Position numbers and translations under genes: made by a program
Source: RPQJ01 sp963712815
Lineage (GTDB): Bacteria; Pseudomonadota; Gammaproteobacteria; Steroidobacterales; Steroidobacteraceae
Reading direction: 5' to 3'
Length of the DNA stretch: 64,000 nucleotides
Assembly (NCBI GenBank): GCA_963712815.1
Contig: CAVQJL010000008.1
Coordinates: 744,001 to 808,000 of the forward strand
The notes under the pieces: model-generated
Told to the model about the DNA's origin: nothing
The model's database searches: none
What the model saw: the letters and a program-made list of their open reading frames with translations, nothing else
In this document: piece by piece, positions 29,999 to 37,966 of the stretch
Layout of the letters: every line of letters starts with the position of its first letter
How positions within the stretch are numbered: the stretch's first letter is position 1

Positions 29999-30622
29999 AT
30001 GATGGCTCCTGCTACTCTCGAAGTGCTGCTGGCCGAGTTGCCGGTGGACGTCGGTCGCTCACGCCGCGAGGAGGCCTGCCTGGACGCTGCCGGGACTCTC
30101 GAGCGCTTCCTCGCCGGCGTCGAGCGTCGTGCGTTCCGCATCGCCCAGATGGCGCTGCGCGACCGCGACGACGCTCTCGACGTCGTGCAGGACGCGATGC
30201 TGCACCTCGCGCGCAGCTACGGCGGCCGACCGAGCGGGGAGTGGCGCCCGCTCTTCTACCGGATCCTCTACAACGGCATCCGCGACAAGCAGCGTCGGCG
30301 CAGCGTGCGCTCGCGGTTGTTCGGCCTGTTGCCGGGCTCGCGCGCCGACGACGACGGGCCGCGGGAAGATCCACTCGAGCGCGTCGCCGATGGCGCGCCC
30401 GGGCCCGACCGACAGCTCATGGCCGACGAGGCGATGCAGCGTCTCGAATCGGCGCTGGTTGCGCTGCCGGCGCGTCAACGGGAAGCCTTCGCGATGCGTT
30501 GTCTCGAGGGCATGGACGTGGCGGAGACGGCGATCGCGATGGGCTGTTCCGAGGGCAGCGTGAAGACGCATTATTTCCGCGCGCTGCAGGCGCTGCGGGA
30601 ACAACTGGCCGAGGTGTGGTGA
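29999..30622 (+). CDS. ECF-type RNA polymerase sigma factor
   Basis: The product has 207 residues. Region 2 lies at about 40-70 (RIAQMALRDRDDALDVVQDA) and region 4 at about 148-197 (LVALPARQREAFAMRCLEGM, then the HTH with GCSEGSVKTHYFRALQALRE). The linker is long and charged. It is the first gene of a sigma/DUF3619/DUF3106 unit: its stop overlaps the next ATG (TGATG). This trio is a recurrent proteobacterial operon in which DUF3619 is thought to act as the membrane-bound anti-sigma partner. Two adjacent ATGs (29,999 and 30,002) start the frame; neither has a good ribosome site, so the true start could be further downstream. Confidence 0.85.
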   Translation: MMAPATLEVLLAELPVDVGRSRREEACLDAAGTLERFLAGVERRAFRIAQMALRDRDDALDVVQDAMLHLARSYGGRPSGEWRPLFYRILYNGIRDKQRRRSVRSRLFGLLPGSRADDDGPREDPLERVADGAPGPDRQLMADEAMQRLESALVALPARQREAFAMRCLEGMDVAETAIAMGCSEGSVKTHYFRALQALREQLAEVW

Positions 30623-31011
30623 TGAGCAACGACGAGCGATGGACGGAGACCGAGCGGCACGCCCGCCAGCTCTTCGACGCGAGCGTCGACGGGCTCGACG
30701 CCGAGACGCGTTCGCGGCTCAACCGCGCGCGCCAGGCCGCGATCGAGGAGATCGTGCGCGGACGCGCGAGCCCGTGGCGAAGCTGGCTGCCGGCCGCCGC
30801 CGCCGCCTCGATCGCACTGCTGGCCGTCGCGTTGTGGCGCATGCCTGCGGGGCAAGACGGCCCTGCGGTGCGGACTGCGAACGGTGCACCGGCGGCCGAG
30901 GTCGTCGAGATGCTCGCAATCCGCGAGGGTCTCGACGTCGCGAGCGAGGATCCCGAGTTCTACGTCTGGCTCGAGAGCCGCGATCTGCCCTCGGGTAACA
31001 GTACCGGTTGA
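30622..31011 (+). CDS. DUF3619 membrane protein (putative anti-sigma partner)
   Basis: The 129-residue protein has a helical cytoplasmic N-terminus (RHARQLFDASVDGLDAETRS, as in DUF3619), one membrane helix (about 53-70, WLPAAAAASIALLAVALW) and a short periplasmic tail ending EFYVWLESRDLPSG. It overlaps the sigma gene (TGATG at 30,620-30,624) and the DUF3106 gene, so the three are translationally coupled. Membership and layout suggest it holds the sigma factor at the membrane; this has not been shown for the sequence itself. Confidence 0.82.
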   Translation: MSNDERWTETERHARQLFDASVDGLDAETRSRLNRARQAAIEEIVRGRASPWRSWLPAAAAASIALLAVALWRMPAGQDGPAVRTANGAPAAEVVEMLAIREGLDVASEDPEFYVWLESRDLPSGNSTG

Positions 31012-31505
31012 TGCACGCCCGTCATCCCAACCGCTGGCTCGCGCTGTGCGCCACGCTGCTGCTTGCGGCCGGCGCGGTGCCGGCCTGGGCCGACGACGCA
31101 TCGAGCCCGGCAGAGGCTCCGATGCACGGCCAGGTCGCGCTCGGCTGGGAGCAACTCACGCCGGCACAGCAACAGGTGCTGAACGCTTTTCGCACTCGGT
31201 GGGGAGAACTGCCACCCGGACGCCAGCGGGCGCTGATGCGGGCCGCGGATCGCTGGGAGGCCATGACACCCGAGCAACGGGCGCGCTTCCAGGAGCGAGC
31301 CGAGCGCTGGAACAGCCTCTCGCCCGAGCAGCAGCAGCAGGCGCGTGAGCGCTGGCGACGCTTCCAGGAACTGCCGCCGGAGGAGCAGCAGCGACTGCGC
31401 GAGGAATATCGGCGGTATCGGGAGATGTCGCCCGAGCGGCGCGAGCACCGTGATCGAGGCGATCGACCGGATCGACCGGATCGACCGGAGCGCCGCAGCC
31501 ACTGA
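31011..31505 (+). CDS. DUF3106 periplasmic protein
   Basis: Starting at ATG 31011 (overlapping the DUF3619 stop), the 164-residue product has a signal peptide (RWLALCATLLLAAGAVPAWA) and four degenerate repeats of about 20 residues with the pattern W-x-x-L/M-(T/S)PEQ-x-x-R (WEQLTPAQQ, WEAMTPEQR, WNSLSPEQQ, FQELPPEEQ). These are the DUF3106 repeats. The C-terminus is basic and contains a DRPDRPDRP tract encoded by a 9-bp tandem repeat. An in-frame TTG at 31,008 is a possible alternative start. It is probably the periplasmic sensor or target component of the sigma unit. Confidence 0.82.
   Translation: MHARHPNRWLALCATLLLAAGAVPAWADDASSPAEAPMHGQVALGWEQLTPAQQQVLNAFRTRWGELPPGRQRALMRAADRWEAMTPEQRARFQERAERWNSLSPEQQQQARERWRRFQELPPEEQQRLREEYRRYREMSPERREHRDRGDRPDRPDRPERRSH
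31461..31487 (+). repeat. Three tandem copies of a 9-bp repeat in the DUF3106 gene
   Basis: The unit GATCGACCG is present three times without error and encodes Asp-Arg-Pro repeats. It keeps the reading frame, so unit-number changes would alter only the length of the basic tail. Confidence 0.75.
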
Positions 31506-31546
31506 AGATCGGTGATCGCGGCCGTTTCGGGCGTCGCGGCGATCCC

Positions 31547-31612
31547 GATCAGCCCTTCAGCGCCACCAACTCCTCGTCCAGCATGTTTTTCGGGTCGCCG
31601 GACCGCATCCGG
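31547..31612 (-). pseudogene. Degenerate 3'-end fragment of pntB
   Basis: The reverse strand reads RMRSGDP..MLDEELVALKG followed by TGA at 31,549. The C-terminus of the real PntB at 63,510 reads RMLFGDA..MLDEVLVALNG followed by TGA. At DNA level 55 of 66 positions agree with 63,508-63,573 with no gap, in the same orientation. Similarity stops abruptly at 31,612, eight bases before the stop codon of the MFS gene. The fragment marks one side of the glucan locus and is read as a displaced gene end from an insertion. Confidence 0.8.
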
Positions 31613-31619
31613 CCTGCGT

Positions 31620-33068
31620 TCAGGCCTTGCCCCGCCTGGCCTCGAGCTGCATGCGCACCTCGTGCGCCTTTTCCTCGGTGATGCGGTAGGTGGCAATGAC
31701 CCAGATCGCGATGCCCGAGGTCAGGAAGGGGATGAAGGCATCACAGATGCGCATGAGATGGATCGCCCGGTCCGTCTGGTTTCCCTGCAGCGCGACATCG
31801 AAGCCGGTGGCGTTCAGGAGGTAGCCGCTCGCTGCGAGCGCCGCGGCCATGCCGAGCTTCACCACCCACCAGAAGATGGAGCCGTACATTCCCTCGCGGC
31901 GTTGGTGGGTCTCCAGCTCGTCCATGTCCACGACGTCGCAGATCATGGACGGCATCAACGTGAACAGGGCGCCGAGGCCAAAAGCCATCAAGGGGGCCGG
32001 CACGAGGAGCAGCCACGGGACGTCGGGGTCGTAGCAGAACCACTTCAGGCCATAACCGAACATCGAGACAGCGATCGCGAGGAAGAACGCCTTTCGCTTG
32101 CCGATCCGGGTGGCGAGCCAGGTCACGAACACGATGACCACGAACGTGGAGATCGCGCCGAGAGTCCCGGAGTAGCCCGCGTACTTGGCTCCCAGCGCCG
32201 TGTCGCCGCCGAAAACGTAGTAGATGATCACGTAGCTCTGGAAGGCCGCGATCAGCATGAAGCCGTTGAACACGAGGAAGGTCGCGACGCAGAGCTTGAG
32301 GAACGGCGCGAATTTCAGCGTGAGCGCGAAGGCGCGGAAGAACTCGCGCAGGTTGCGCAGCAGTGCGCTGCCGGCGACGTCGACCTTGGGCACTGCCCCG
32401 GCGACCGCCACCTCCTTGAAGCGCTCGCGAAGGAAGATGGCGGGGAGTACGCCGACCACGGCGACGAACAGGGCGATCCCGATGGCGAGGCCCGCCGCGC
32501 CCTGCCGCATGTCGTCCCACCAGGCCTCGTTCTGCATGATCCACAGGAACCAGGGCGCGACCACGTAGGCCAGCTGGCCGATGAAGTTCTGCACGCCCAT
32601 GAGCCGCGTGCGCTCGTGGTAGTCCGGCGTCAGCTCGTATCCGAGCGCGACCCAGGGGGTCGCGTAGGCGGTGTAGGCCAGGTAGAAAATGATCGAGCCG
32701 ATGAGGAAGTACCAGAAGTAGAACGTCTGGCTCTTGTCGCCCGGCAGTTGCCACAGCAGCGCGAAGATGACTGCCGAGGCAATTGCGCCGACGAATATGT
32801 ACGGACGCCGGCGTCCCCAGCGCGACCGCGTGTGGTCGGAGATGTAGCCCATCAGCGGGTCGGTGAGGGCGTCCGTCAGCCGGGGCAGGGCGCCCAGCAG
32901 GCCGACCAGGGCCGGGTTCATGCCGAGACCGAGGTTCAGCACGATGGACATGCCACCGATCGCGGCGGCGAGGAGATTGTTGACGAACGCGCCGAGCCCG
33001 TAGACCAGCTTCTGGCCGAACGGGATTCGATCTTCCGGCGCGGTCGTGTAATGCGCGGATTCGCTCAT
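31620..33068 (-). CDS. MFS transporter of the GPH (glycoside-pentoside-hexuronide:cation symporter) type
   Basis: The 482-residue protein has about twelve hydrophobic segments and a typical GPH N-terminus (KLVYGLGAFVNNLLAAAIGG, then DALTDPLMGYISDHTRSRWGRRRPYI, near 22-90). This family imports glycosides with a cation across the inner membrane. Here it is divergent from the GH3 gene, and the shared 115-bp region contains the LacI-type operator. It is therefore the likely importer of beta-1,3-gluco-oligosaccharides for the locus. It is the only sugar transporter in the cluster. The gene ends next to the pntB fragment. Confidence 0.86.
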   Translation of the reverse strand: MSESAHYTTAPEDRIPFGQKLVYGLGAFVNNLLAAAIGGMSIVLNLGLGMNPALVGLLGALPRLTDALTDPLMGYISDHTRSRWGRRRPYIFVGAIASAVIFALLWQLPGDKSQTFYFWYFLIGSIIFYLAYTAYATPWVALGYELTPDYHERTRLMGVQNFIGQLAYVVAPWFLWIMQNEAWWDDMRQGAAGLAIGIALFVAVVGVLPAIFLRERFKEVAVAGAVPKVDVAGSALLRNLREFFRAFALTLKFAPFLKLCVATFLVFNGFMLIAAFQSYVIIYYVFGGDTALGAKYAGYSGTLGAISTFVVIVFVTWLATRIGKRKAFFLAIAVSMFGYGLKWFCYDPDVPWLLLVPAPLMAFGLGALFTLMPSMICDVVDMDELETHQRREGMYGSIFWWVVKLGMAAALAASGYLLNATGFDVALQGNQTDRAIHLMRICDAFIPFLTSGIAIWVIATYRITEEKAHEVRMQLEARRGKA

Positions 33069-33116
33069 GTTATTGATGTCTGGCTGCAGCGGCCCCCGTC
33101 CGGATCGTGAGTTAGA

Positions 33117-33146
33117 TTGACAGCGCTGTCAAACGCTGCGAATAAT
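33117..33146 (+). promoter_or_regulatory. LacI-type operator over the GH3/MFS divergent promoter
   Basis: TTGACAGCGCTGTCAA (33,117-33,132) is a perfect 16-bp palindrome with the CG centre typical of LacI-family operators. Its TTGACA is also an ideal -35 box, followed after 18 bp by AATAAT (33,141-33,146) as -10 for the GH3 gene. Binding would block the promoter. The palindrome supplies a TTGACA on the other strand as well, toward the MFS gene. The same core recurs at 58,449 exactly and at 37,883 with one change. Confidence 0.78.
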
Positions 33147-33183
33147 TTCTGCCCATTGCCCAGGCCAGGGCGAGAGCAACATC

Positions 33184-35394
33184 GTGGTGGAAGAAGCGCG
33201 CGGGACCGAAGACGTCGAGCAGCGCGTGGCAGCGCTGCTCGACCGGATGAGCCTCGCGGAAAAGATCGGCCAGATGAGCCTGGTCAATGCCGGCGACAGC
33301 TATATCCACGACTACCTGGCCGAAGGCTTGCGAGCGGGCCGCGTGGGAGGTGTGCTCAACGAGGTCGACGCCGGCACCGTCAACGAGCTGCAGCGCATCG
33401 CGGTCCAGGAAAGCCGTCTCGGCATTCCGCTCCTGATCGGACGGGACGTCATTCACGGCTTCAAGACAGTGATGCCGATTCCGTTGGGACAGGCCGCGAC
33501 CTGGAACCCCGATCTCGTCATGCAGGGGGCCCGGGTGGCGGCGTGTGAGGCAGCATCCCACGGGGTGAACTGGACTTTCGCGCCGATGATCGACGTGTGC
33601 CGGGATCCGCGCTGGGGCCGCATCGCGGAGTGCCTCGGTGAGGATCCCCACCTCGCCGGCGTGATGGGCGTTGCGATGCTGCGCGGATTCCAGGGGCCGG
33701 ACCTCGGCCAGCCCGATGCGATCGCCGCCTGCGCCAAGCACTTCGCGGGCTATGGCGCTGTCGAGAGCGGCCGCGACTATGCCGCCGCCAACGTGCCGGA
33801 GAATGAGCTGCGGAACGTGCACCTGCGGCCATTCAGGGCCGCGGTCGACGCTGGCGTCGCCACGCTCATGACGTCGTTCAGTGAAATCGACGGCGTGCCG
33901 GCAACGGCCAACGAACGTCTGGTCCGGCGGATCCTGAAGGACGAATGGGCCTTCGGCGGCTTCGTCGTGAGCGACTGGGACTCCGTGCGCCAGCTGTGCA
34001 TCCACGGCCTGACGGCCGACGACCGCGAGTCCTCCCGGGAGGCGGTGACGGCCGGTGTCGACATGGAAATGCACGGCGATGCGTACACCGTGCACCTGCC
34101 CCAGCTCGTCCGGGGCGGTGAGATCGACGAACGCCTGATCGATGTCGCGGTGCGCAGGATTCTTCGCGTGAAGTTCCAGCTCGGGCTGTTCGAGCGCCCC
34201 TATACGGACCCGGCCGCTTTTCATCCCATCGCGAGCGAATCGTCCCTTGCGACGGCACGGCAGGCCGCGCTGCAGAGCATCGTGCTGCTGACGAACGAAC
34301 ACCGCGTGCTGCCGCTGTCGCGCGAATCGCTCCGGTCCCTCGCGGTGATCGGCCCGCTTGCCGACGCTGCGGACGAGCAGCTCGGGACCTGGGTGTTCGA
34401 CGGTGACGCGGGGCTCAGCGTCACTCCTTTGCAGGCCATCCGCGAGCTAGCGGCCGGGCGGTTCGAGGTGCATTACCTGCGGGCGATGGAGACGTCGCGG
34501 AGCAGGGACACCAGTGCATTCGGCGAAGCCGCGGCGCTGGCCGGGCAGTGCGATGCGACCGTGCTGTTCCTTGGCGAGGAGGCGATCCTCTCGGGCGAGG
34601 CTCACTGCCGGGCCGACATCAGCCTGCCGGGCGCGCAGGCGCAGCTGGTGGCGCGCATCCGCGCGGCCGGCAAGCCCGTCGTCGCCGTGATCCTGGCCGG
34701 GCGACCCCTGACGCTGACCGATATCGTCGATCGGGTCGATTCGATTCTCTACGCCTGGCATCCGGGCACGATGGGCGGGCCCGCGATCGCGGATCTGCTG
34801 TTCGGGATCGAGTCCCCGTCCGCAAAGCTGCCGGTCAGCTTTCCGCGCATGGTCGGCCAGATACCGATCTACTACAGCCACAAGAACACGGGCAAGCCGC
34901 CGACGCCGGACAGCGTGGTCCACATCGACGACATCGACCCGAAGGCGCGGCAGCTCTCGCTCGGCATGACGGCCTTTCATCTCGATGCCGGCTACACGCC
35001 GTTGTTTGCCTTCGGCCACGGCCTTTCCTACACGAGCTTCGAGTACTCCGACATCCGCGTCAGCAGCGACCAGATCAGGCTTGGAGAGTCGTTCCACGTC
35101 CACGCCGTGCTGCGCAATACGGGAGAAGTCGGGGCCGATGAAGTGGTGCAGCTCTATGTGCGTGATCTCGTCGGAAACGTGACCCGCCCGGTCCGGGAAC
35201 TCAAGGGCTTTCGCCGCATGCATCTCAACCCGGGACAGCAGGCAGTGGTCGATTTCGAGCTGCATACGGATGACCTGGCGTTCTACGGCCGCGAAATGCG
35301 CCTGATGGTCGAGCCCGGCGAGTTCCACGCGTGGATCGGGGGCAGCTCCGAGACGGGGCTGTGCTGCGCCTTCCGAGTCCTGCCGCCTGCCTAG
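33184..35394 (+). CDS. Glycoside hydrolase family 3 beta-glucosidase
   Basis: The 736-residue enzyme has the GH3 N-terminal barrel with KHF (185-187), nucleophile Asp264 in VVSDWDS, the C-terminal alpha/beta sandwich (LGEEAILSGEAHCRADI) and the fibronectin-III-like end (PVRELKGFRR). The length is near that of BglX, but there is no signal peptide, so it should work in the cytoplasm. It would release glucose from imported beta-linked oligosaccharides. The start is GTG 33184 or GTG 33187. The gene is the first of a unit with GH17 and LysR and lies behind a LacI-type operator. Confidence 0.9.
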   Translation: MVEEARGTEDVEQRVAALLDRMSLAEKIGQMSLVNAGDSYIHDYLAEGLRAGRVGGVLNEVDAGTVNELQRIAVQESRLGIPLLIGRDVIHGFKTVMPIPLGQAATWNPDLVMQGARVAACEAASHGVNWTFAPMIDVCRDPRWGRIAECLGEDPHLAGVMGVAMLRGFQGPDLGQPDAIAACAKHFAGYGAVESGRDYAAANVPENELRNVHLRPFRAAVDAGVATLMTSFSEIDGVPATANERLVRRILKDEWAFGGFVVSDWDSVRQLCIHGLTADDRESSREAVTAGVDMEMHGDAYTVHLPQLVRGGEIDERLIDVAVRRILRVKFQLGLFERPYTDPAAFHPIASESSLATARQAALQSIVLLTNEHRVLPLSRESLRSLAVIGPLADAADEQLGTWVFDGDAGLSVTPLQAIRELAAGRFEVHYLRAMETSRSRDTSAFGEAAALAGQCDATVLFLGEEAILSGEAHCRADISLPGAQAQLVARIRAAGKPVVAVILAGRPLTLTDIVDRVDSILYAWHPGTMGGPAIADLLFGIESPSAKLPVSFPRMVGQIPIYYSHKNTGKPPTPDSVVHIDDIDPKARQLSLGMTAFHLDAGYTPLFAFGHGLSYTSFEYSDIRVSSDQIRLGESFHVHAVLRNTGEVGADEVVQLYVRDLVGNVTRPVRELKGFRRMHLNPGQQAVVDFELHTDDLAFYGREMRLMVEPGEFHAWIGGSSETGLCCAFRVLPPA

Positions 35395-35430
35395 CGCAAG
35401 CGGCCATCCAGTCGACGAGGAGCTTCTGAA

Positions 35431-36462
35431 TTGAATCGAGTTACCGTACTGGCGCTGGTCGTGGTCCTGCTGGCCAGCTGTTCATCCGGCGGCGGGGAGC
35501 AGGAATCGTCCCGCGACCGGCCTGCGCTGATGCAGTCGCCGGACGCGCTGCTCGCCGGCGAAGTGATGGCGGTGGCCTACTCCGGATACCGCGAGGGCCA
35601 GCATCCCGACCTTGGCGAAGGCGCCGCGAACCCGACCAGGGACGAGATCCTGGAGGATCTCCAGATACTTGTGGCCAATGGGTTCGGATTGATCCGGCTG
35701 TACGACGTGGGCGAGAACACCGTGACGACGCTGGAACTCATCCGGCAGCACGAGCTGCCGATCAAGGTCCTGCTCGGCATGTGGCTGCGTGCCGAGATCA
35801 GCAATCACGAGGGCTGCCCGTGGCTCGACGAGCCGATACCGGCAGACGAACTGGAAGCCAACACGCGGGCCAATGTCGCGGAGGTCGAGCGCGGCATCGC
35901 GCTTGCCCGGCAGTACCCGGATGTCATCGTGGCCGTGAATGTCGGCAACGAGGCCCTGGTCGACTGGAACGATCACATGGTGCCGTTGGCGAAGGTCATC
36001 GCTTATGTGGAGCGGGTGAAGGCGGCGATCGAGCAGCCGGTCACGGTCGCCGACAACTACGCGTGGTGGATCAAGGATGGCGGGCCGCTGGCAGCGGCGG
36101 TGGATTTCCTGGGCATCCACACCTATCCGGCCTGGGAGGAGAAGACCATCGACGAGGCCCTGGCCTACACCATCGAGAATCTCGAGGGCGTGCGCGCCGC
36201 CCTGCCGGACAAGCCCATTGCGATCCTCGAGGCCGGCTGGCCCACCACGGCGAGCGAGTTCGGCGATCGCGCCAGCGACGCAAACCAGGCGCGCTACTTC
36301 CGCGAGATCCGGGAATGGGCGGAGCAGAACAACGTCACCGTGTTCTTCTTCGAGGCTTTCGACGAGCCATGGAAAGGCGACCCGGGCGACCCCTTGGGCG
36401 CCGAGAAGCATTGGGGCCTGTTCTACGTGGATCGCACCGCCAAGCTGGCGATGCGGAGGTAG
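35431..36462 (+). CDS. GH17-like beta-1,3-glucan hydrolase, lipoprotein
   Basis: The 343-residue product starts at TTG 35431 with GAGGAG 8 bp upstream. It has a lipoprotein signal (VVVLLASCSS, Cys17) and a GH17 barrel with acid/base Glu174 in VNVGNEALVDWNDHM and nucleophile Glu267 in AILEAGWPTTA. GH17 enzymes cut or transfer beta-1,3-glucan. The lipid anchor places it in the periplasm or on the surface. The gene is closely related to the cytosolic-looking GH17 at 52,332. It lies 36 bp after GH3 and 4 bp before the LysR gene. Confidence 0.88.
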   Translation: MNRVTVLALVVVLLASCSSGGGEQESSRDRPALMQSPDALLAGEVMAVAYSGYREGQHPDLGEGAANPTRDEILEDLQILVANGFGLIRLYDVGENTVTTLELIRQHELPIKVLLGMWLRAEISNHEGCPWLDEPIPADELEANTRANVAEVERGIALARQYPDVIVAVNVGNEALVDWNDHMVPLAKVIAYVERVKAAIEQPVTVADNYAWWIKDGGPLAAAVDFLGIHTYPAWEEKTIDEALAYTIENLEGVRAALPDKPIAILEAGWPTTASEFGDRASDANQARYFREIREWAEQNNVTVFFFEAFDEPWKGDPGDPLGAEKHWGLFYVDRTAKLAMRR

Positions 36463-36466
36463 GCCG

Positions 36467-37360
36467 ATGGTCCAGAGGGCGAATGTCGGCCTGCGCGCAC
36501 TGCGGACATTCTGCGTCGCGGCCCGGCATGAGAGCTTCCGGACCGCGGGCGAGGAGCTGTTCATCACGGCATCCGCGGTCAGCCACCAGATCAAGAGCCT
36601 GGAGCAGGAACTCGGCGAGACGTTGTTCGACCGCAACAGCCGCGACCTGCGACTGACCGAGGTCGGGCGTGCGCTGCTCGACGAGGCGGGCCCCCTCATC
36701 GATCAACTCGAAACCGTGGTCGCGCGCTACCAGAAGCGCTCGAGGCCACGGTCCGTCCGCATCTCCGTCCAGCCTTTCTTTGCCAGCGAGTACTTCGTAC
36801 CCAGGCTCAGCGAGTTCACGGCCGCGCACCCGGAGATCGACATCAAGGTCGGGACCAGCGACGAGACGCCCGAGACCCTTCCGGCCGACGCGGACCTGTC
36901 GATCCGGCTGTTCCGTGCGCCGCCGTCCGGCGTGCCGTCCGAGCTCCTGTTCCCGTTGACGCTGGCGCCGGCGGGTTCGCCCGACTTCAAGAAGGGACTG
37001 GAGGTTCGCGACGGTCGCATCGTCAGCGAATTCCCGCTGCTCATCCACGAGACCTACCCGATGGCGTGGAAGCAGTGGTCGAAGTCCGCCGGCATCGAGC
37101 TTCCCGGGAGCAGCAAGGCGACGCGCCTGGACTCCATGATTGCGGTCGTGAGGGCCTGCGAGCGTGGGCTCGGTGCGGCGCTGGTGCCGGTGCCCCTCGC
37201 GGACCTGTGGTTCAAATACGGCAGCATCGTGCGGCTGTTCAGCCAGCAGCTCGTGACCGAAGCCAGCTACTACCTGATCGTCCGGGAGGACCGGGTTCGC
37301 GACCCGGCCGTGTCGCTGCTGAAGGACTGGATACTCCGGAATTTCCGCGAACCCGGTTGA
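36467..37360 (+). CDS. LysR-family regulator (GcvA-like) of the glucan locus
   Basis: The 297-residue protein has the N-terminal winged helix (about 7-65: LRALRTFCVAARHESFRTAG, then ASAVSHQIKSLEQELGETLF) and a substrate-binding-like effector domain. It begins 4 bp after the GH17 stop, so it is in the GH3-GH17 transcription unit. It is the second regulator of the locus besides LacI. Its target is unknown; the directly repeated CTGAGCTTTCYTC before the next gene is one candidate. Confidence 0.85.
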   Translation: MVQRANVGLRALRTFCVAARHESFRTAGEELFITASAVSHQIKSLEQELGETLFDRNSRDLRLTEVGRALLDEAGPLIDQLETVVARYQKRSRPRSVRISVQPFFASEYFVPRLSEFTAAHPEIDIKVGTSDETPETLPADADLSIRLFRAPPSGVPSELLFPLTLAPAGSPDFKKGLEVRDGRIVSEFPLLIHETYPMAWKQWSKSAGIELPGSSKATRLDSMIAVVRACERGLGAALVPVPLADLWFKYGSIVRLFSQQLVTEASYYLIVREDRVRDPAVSLLKDWILRNFREPG

Positions 37361-37389
37361 TTTTCCTGCAAAAAATTGCCGGAATCCGC

Positions 37390-37455
37390 CTGAGCTTTCC
37401 TCATCCCAGGACTGAGCTTTCTTCGCTTGAGGACCGGCGGGGACGTGCCTATCGT
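37390..37455 (+). promoter_or_regulatory. Direct repeat and promoter before the 79-residue gene
   Basis: CTGAGCTTTCCTC (37,390-37,402) and CTGAGCTTTCTTC (37,412-37,424) differ at one base and are 22 bp apart, two helical turns, on the same face. Just downstream TTGAGG (37,427-37,432) and TATCGT (37,450-37,455) are spaced 17 bp and resemble a sigma-70 promoter. An activator on the repeats would sit where class I/II activators bind. The LysR product encoded just before is a candidate. Confidence 0.45.
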
Positions 37456-37530
37456 GTCCCCTGCAAACCGCCGGCTGGCGGCCCTGAAAAGCAGCACAGT
37501 CAGCACCACGTTTGCGGAGGAAAGGAGATC

Positions 37531-37770
37531 ATGAAGTCGAACACCCAGAACGACCGCGACCCGTTGGCTTTCAGCCTGCGCGGGACCCGATCGGCCAACT
37601 CGTACGCCATGGTGCCGGTCATCGTGGACCATGGCATCAACCGGGCGTGGGATGCCCGCTTGACACGGCGGCGCCCGGCGGCGCCATGCCGGAACGAGCC
37701 CGCACTGACGCTTCAGGTCGAGACCCTGCTCGCACGGTACTTCGCGCACGGCTGCTGCAACGCGGCCTGA
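37531..37770 (+). CDS. Small protein of unknown function (79 residues)
   Basis: ATG 37531 follows a near-ideal ribosome site AAAGGAG. The product is basic, has no signal or membrane segment, and ends with a Cys-Cys (YFAHGCCNAA). No family was recognised. The gene has its own apparent promoter (37,427-37,455) and a strong hairpin 26 bp after its stop, so it appears to be a separate transcript placed between the LysR gene and the GH16 operon. The length could suit a small regulator, adaptor or modified peptide precursor, but nothing proves this. Confidence 0.55.
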   Translation: MKSNTQNDRDPLAFSLRGTRSANSYAMVPVIVDHGINRAWDARLTRRRPAAPCRNEPALTLQVETLLARYFAHGCCNAA

Positions 37771-37796
37771 CCCCGCCCGAATTGGATCTGTAACCA

Positions 37797-37831
37797 GGGC
37801 CGGCATCCGACCAAGGGTCGGGTGCCGGCCC
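37797..37831 (+). terminator. Strong hairpin after the 79-residue gene
   Basis: Arms GGGCCGGCATCCGACC (37,797-37,812) and GGTCGGGTGCCGGCCC (37,816-37,831) pair over 16 bp with one G-U and a 3-nt loop. A T-run is missing, so it may stop polymerase with a factor or protect the RNA end. It separates this gene from the GH16 promoter 50 bp further on. Confidence 0.6.
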
Positions 37832-37881
37832 GGCATCCTGTTGCGATGGCGCAACAGCTGGGTCCTCTGCGTCGGCTGCGT

Positions 37882-37910
37882 TTGACAACGCTGTCATATC
37901 TTGATATCCC
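37882..37910 (+). promoter_or_regulatory. LacI-type operator over the GH16 operon promoter
   Basis: TGACAACGCTGTCA (37,883-37,896) differs from the other two operators at one base. It overlaps a TTGACA -35 box (37,882-37,887); TATCCC (37,905-37,910) is the -10 candidate at 17-bp spacing. It lies 70 bp before the GH16 start and would control the plus-strand unit from GH16 to the second TIM-barrel gene. Confidence 0.7.
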
Positions 37911-37966
37911 TACCCCACTAAAGCGCCTCGGCGGCTGTGAGCCCGGGCAAGTTGGGGGGAGGGGTC

